64,000 bases of DNA from Roseomonas sp. GC11. Its GTDB lineage: Bacteria > Pseudomonadota > Alphaproteobacteria > Acetobacterales > Acetobacteraceae. This document shows positions 62,171 through 64,000 of the stretch, in pieces. Under the pieces are notes generated by a model. It searched no databases and was not told the origin of the DNA. It worked only from the letters and a program-made list of their open reading frames with translations. The DNA lies in the NCBI RefSeq assembly GCF_024437745.1, contig NZ_JANFNY010000013.1, positions 1 through 64,000 of the forward strand. Reading direction: 5' to 3'. Within the stretch, counting starts at the first letter, position 1; each line of letters opens with the position of its first letter. Position numbers and translations under genes: made by a program.

Positions 62171-63673
62171 GTGTTCCGATCCACCCTTCTGGCCGGGGCC
62201 ATGATGATGTGCCTGTCTTCCCTGCCCGCGCATTCCCAGACGCGGCGCGATGATTTCTTCTGGCTGGGCGAGATCAACAAGGCCAGCGCCGTCATCAACA
62301 CGAGCGAGGGCCTGCTGGACCCGGCCCGGGCGCCGCGCATCGCCGCCGGGCTGCAGGCCGTGCTGGACCAGGGCAACAGGCCCGACGGCAAGCGCCCCAC
62401 CCTGGTCATCACCTTCGAGCCGCTGCTGATCGAGGCCGCGGGGGTGGAGGCGACGCTGCTGCACGCCGGCCGCTCCAGCCAGGACATGCTGGCGACCGTG
62501 CGCGCGGCCATGCTGCGCGAGGGGCTGCTGGCCCTGGCCACGCAGCTGCACGGCATGGCGGTGACGCTCGTCGCCCTGGCGGAGGCGCATGCCGGCACCA
62601 TCGTCCCCAACTACACCAATGGCGTGGCGGCACAGCCCAACAGCTATGGCCATGCCCTGCTCGGCCATGCCGCCGGCTTCCTGCGCGATGCGGAGCGGCT
62701 GCAACAGGCCTATGCCCGCCTTGACCGCTCGCCCATGGGCACGACGGTGCTGAACGGCACGAGCTGGCCGCTCAACCGCGAACGCATGGCGCGCTACCTG
62801 GGCTTCCCCGCCACGGTCGAGAATGCCTATGACGCGGCGCAGATCCTGGCGGCGGAAATGCCGGTGGAGGTGGGCGCCGTCGTCACCGCGCTGGCGCTGC
62901 ATGTCGGCGCCTTCGTCGAGGATGTGATGACGCAGTACGCCCAGCCGCGCCCCTGGATCCTGCTGCGCGAGGGGGGCGGCAACACCTATGTCTCCAGCGC
63001 CATGCCGCAGAAGCGCAACCCCGGCCTGCTGAACGACACGCGCGCCGAGGCTTCGCGCGTCATCACCCTGGGCGTCGGCCGCGTCATCCAGCAGCACAAC
63101 ATCACCCCCGGCATGAGCGACACCAAGGGTGCCGGCGACAATGCCGCGCTGATCGCCGGCGCCGTGCGCATGCTGGCCTCCTTCGACCGCGTGCTGAAGG
63201 CGCTGGTCATCAACCCCGAGCGCGCGCTGGAGGAGCTGAACAGCGACTGGACGGCCTCGCAGGAGGTGGCGGATGTGCTGATGCGGCAATACCGCCTGCC
63301 CTTCCGCGTCGGCCATCACTTCGCCTCGGAGATCGTCAGCTACGCCAAGGAACACGATATCCGCCCCGCCGACTTCCCCTATGCCGAGGCGCAGCGCATC
63401 TATACCGAGACGCTGCGGCATGAGATGGGGGTGCAGGATGGCCGCCTGCCGCTGAGCGAGGCGGAGTTTCGCGCGACGCTCGACCCCATCGCCATCATCC
63501 GCAACCGCGCGACGGCGGGCGGCCCGCAGCCGACGGAAATGGCGCGCATGCTGCACAATGCGAAGCAGCGGCTGGAGGCCGATGCCCAGTGGATCGCCGC
63601 CAGCCGCGCGCGGATCGACGGCGCCCTGGCCGAGCTGGACCGCGACTTCGCCGCCCTGCTGCCGCCGCGCTGA
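62171..63673 (+). CDS. Exported argininosuccinate-lyase-like protein
   Basis: This 500-residue fumarase/aspartase-superfamily protein has a signal peptide (hydrophobic core to about residue 20, likely cut after AHS). Superfamily marks are HAGRSSQD (98-105), AAQPNSYGH, and SSAMPQKRNP (275-284) with catalytic-loop Ser. The usual THLQ motif, which holds a key His, reads TNGV (Asn150). The GTG start has GGAGG five bases upstream. It probably splits a C-N bond in a periplasmic substrate; not ArgH. Confidence 0.85.
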   Translation: MFRSTLLAGAMMMCLSSLPAHSQTRRDDFFWLGEINKASAVINTSEGLLDPARAPRIAAGLQAVLDQGNRPDGKRPTLVITFEPLLIEAAGVEATLLHAGRSSQDMLATVRAAMLREGLLALATQLHGMAVTLVALAEAHAGTIVPNYTNGVAAQPNSYGHALLGHAAGFLRDAERLQQAYARLDRSPMGTTVLNGTSWPLNRERMARYLGFPATVENAYDAAQILAAEMPVEVGAVVTALALHVGAFVEDVMTQYAQPRPWILLREGGGNTYVSSAMPQKRNPGLLNDTRAEASRVITLGVGRVIQQHNITPGMSDTKGAGDNAALIAGAVRMLASFDRVLKALVINPERALEELNSDWTASQEVADVLMRQYRLPFRVGHHFASEIVSYAKEHDIRPADFPYAEAQRIYTETLRHEMGVQDGRLPLSEAEFRATLDPIAIIRNRATAGGPQPTEMARMLHNAKQRLEADAQWIAASRARIDGALAELDRDFAALLPPR

Positions 63674-63693
63674 GGCCGATGCGGCGGGATGCG

Positions 63694-64000
63694 TCAGGCC
63701 GGGGCGGCCCCGCCCCAGGCACCGCGCACCTGCCGCAGCGCCGCGCTGCCGCCATCCAGCAGCAGGTTGACGTCATTCGCCACCACCACCAGCGTGGCGC
63801 CCAGCGCCACGGCATGGCTCTCCAGCAGTGCCGGCGGCAGGCCGATCACGCCGAAGGCCTTGCCATGGGCGCGGGCGGCGGCGGCGATGCGCGCGAAGGC
63901 CGCCAGCACCGCCGGATGCTCCGGCGCGCCGAAATGGCCAAGATCCGCCGCCAGGTCGTTGGTGCCCACCAGCAGCGCATCGATGCCCGGCGTGGCGGCG
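63694..64000 (-). CDS. HpcH/HpaI aldolase family, C-terminal part (cut by window edge)
   Basis: The C-terminal 100 or so residues are present. They include GIDALLVGTNDLAADLG, matching the conserved end of class II 2-oxo-acid aldolases that cleave 4-hydroxy-2-oxo acids to pyruvate and an aldehyde. The N-terminus lies beyond 64000. It faces the lyase-like gene; 20 bases separate their stops. Confidence 0.8.
   Translation of the reverse strand, partial: AATPGIDALLVGTNDLAADLGHFGAPEHPAVLAAFARIAAAARAHGKAFGVIGLPPALLESHAVALGATLVVVANDVNLLLDGGSAALRQVRGAWGGAAPA

Overview
This is a very GC-rich window with tightly packed genes. Stop/start overlaps (ATGA, GTGA, TGATG) are frequent. The gene families point to an environmental alphaproteobacterium: a bo3-type quinol oxidase, a TTT-type solute receptor, MHS and AAHS transporters, GntR/IclR/LysR catabolic regulators and a complete chemotaxis operon. 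Acetobacteraceae, and a Roseomonas-like bacterium in particular, is my best guess. That is inferred from family content and style only, with no search. I saw no rRNA, tRNA, CRISPR array or intact insertion sequence.

Layout. 0-3 kb: creatininase-family and fumarylacetoacetase-family enzymes and a GntR regulator. 3-13 kb: a chemotaxis operon on the minus strand (STAS, cheY, cheA, cheW, mcp, cheR, cheB, cheD) facing a plus-strand soluble receptor-like protein. 13-20 kb: a small acid-metabolism block with an MHS symporter, an IclR regulator, a TTT receptor, and an aconitase-type dehydratase (two subunits) next to an isocitrate-lyase-family C-C lyase. 20-24 kb: flavohaemoglobin hmp behind an NsrR-like operator, a split chromate transporter with a LysR gene, and an orphan kdpE. 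24-33 kb: enoyl-CoA hydratase and class III CoA-transferase with a GntR gene, a CocE-type hydrolase, an aromatic-acid MFS transporter and a tannase/feruloyl-esterase lipoprotein. 33-40 kb: assimilatory sulfate reduction and sirohaem synthesis (cysI, then cysH-cysD-cysNC-cysG). 40-47.5 kb: an eight-gene catabolic operon (outer-membrane channel, MFS, alpha/beta hydrolase, VOC protein, Rieske ferredoxin, flavin monooxygenase, cyclase, LysR). 47.8-49.5 kb: a second chemoreceptor. 49.7-55.8 kb: a cytosine-deaminase-like gene divergent from a PnrA/BMP-type nucleoside ABC transporter. 56-60.8 kb: cyoABCD and nsrR. 61-64 kb: a YhcG/DUF1016 nuclease-family gene, an exported argininosuccinate-lyase-like protein and the end of an HpcH/HpaI aldolase.

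How it fits together. The window combines sensing (two receptors plus a receptor-like soluble protein), uptake and breakdown of organic acids, aromatics and nucleobases, sulfur assimilation, and a nitric-oxide-linked respiratory group (hmp, nsrR, cyo). Several divergent regulator-enzyme gaps carry clean palindromes.

The most notable non-coding content is repeats. One AT-rich hairpin family has eight copies here in two sequence types. A GC-rich double-hairpin family has three close copies and two looser relatives. One leader, upstream of the outer-membrane channel gene, has a perfect 12-bp inverted repeat that covers its ribosome binding site.
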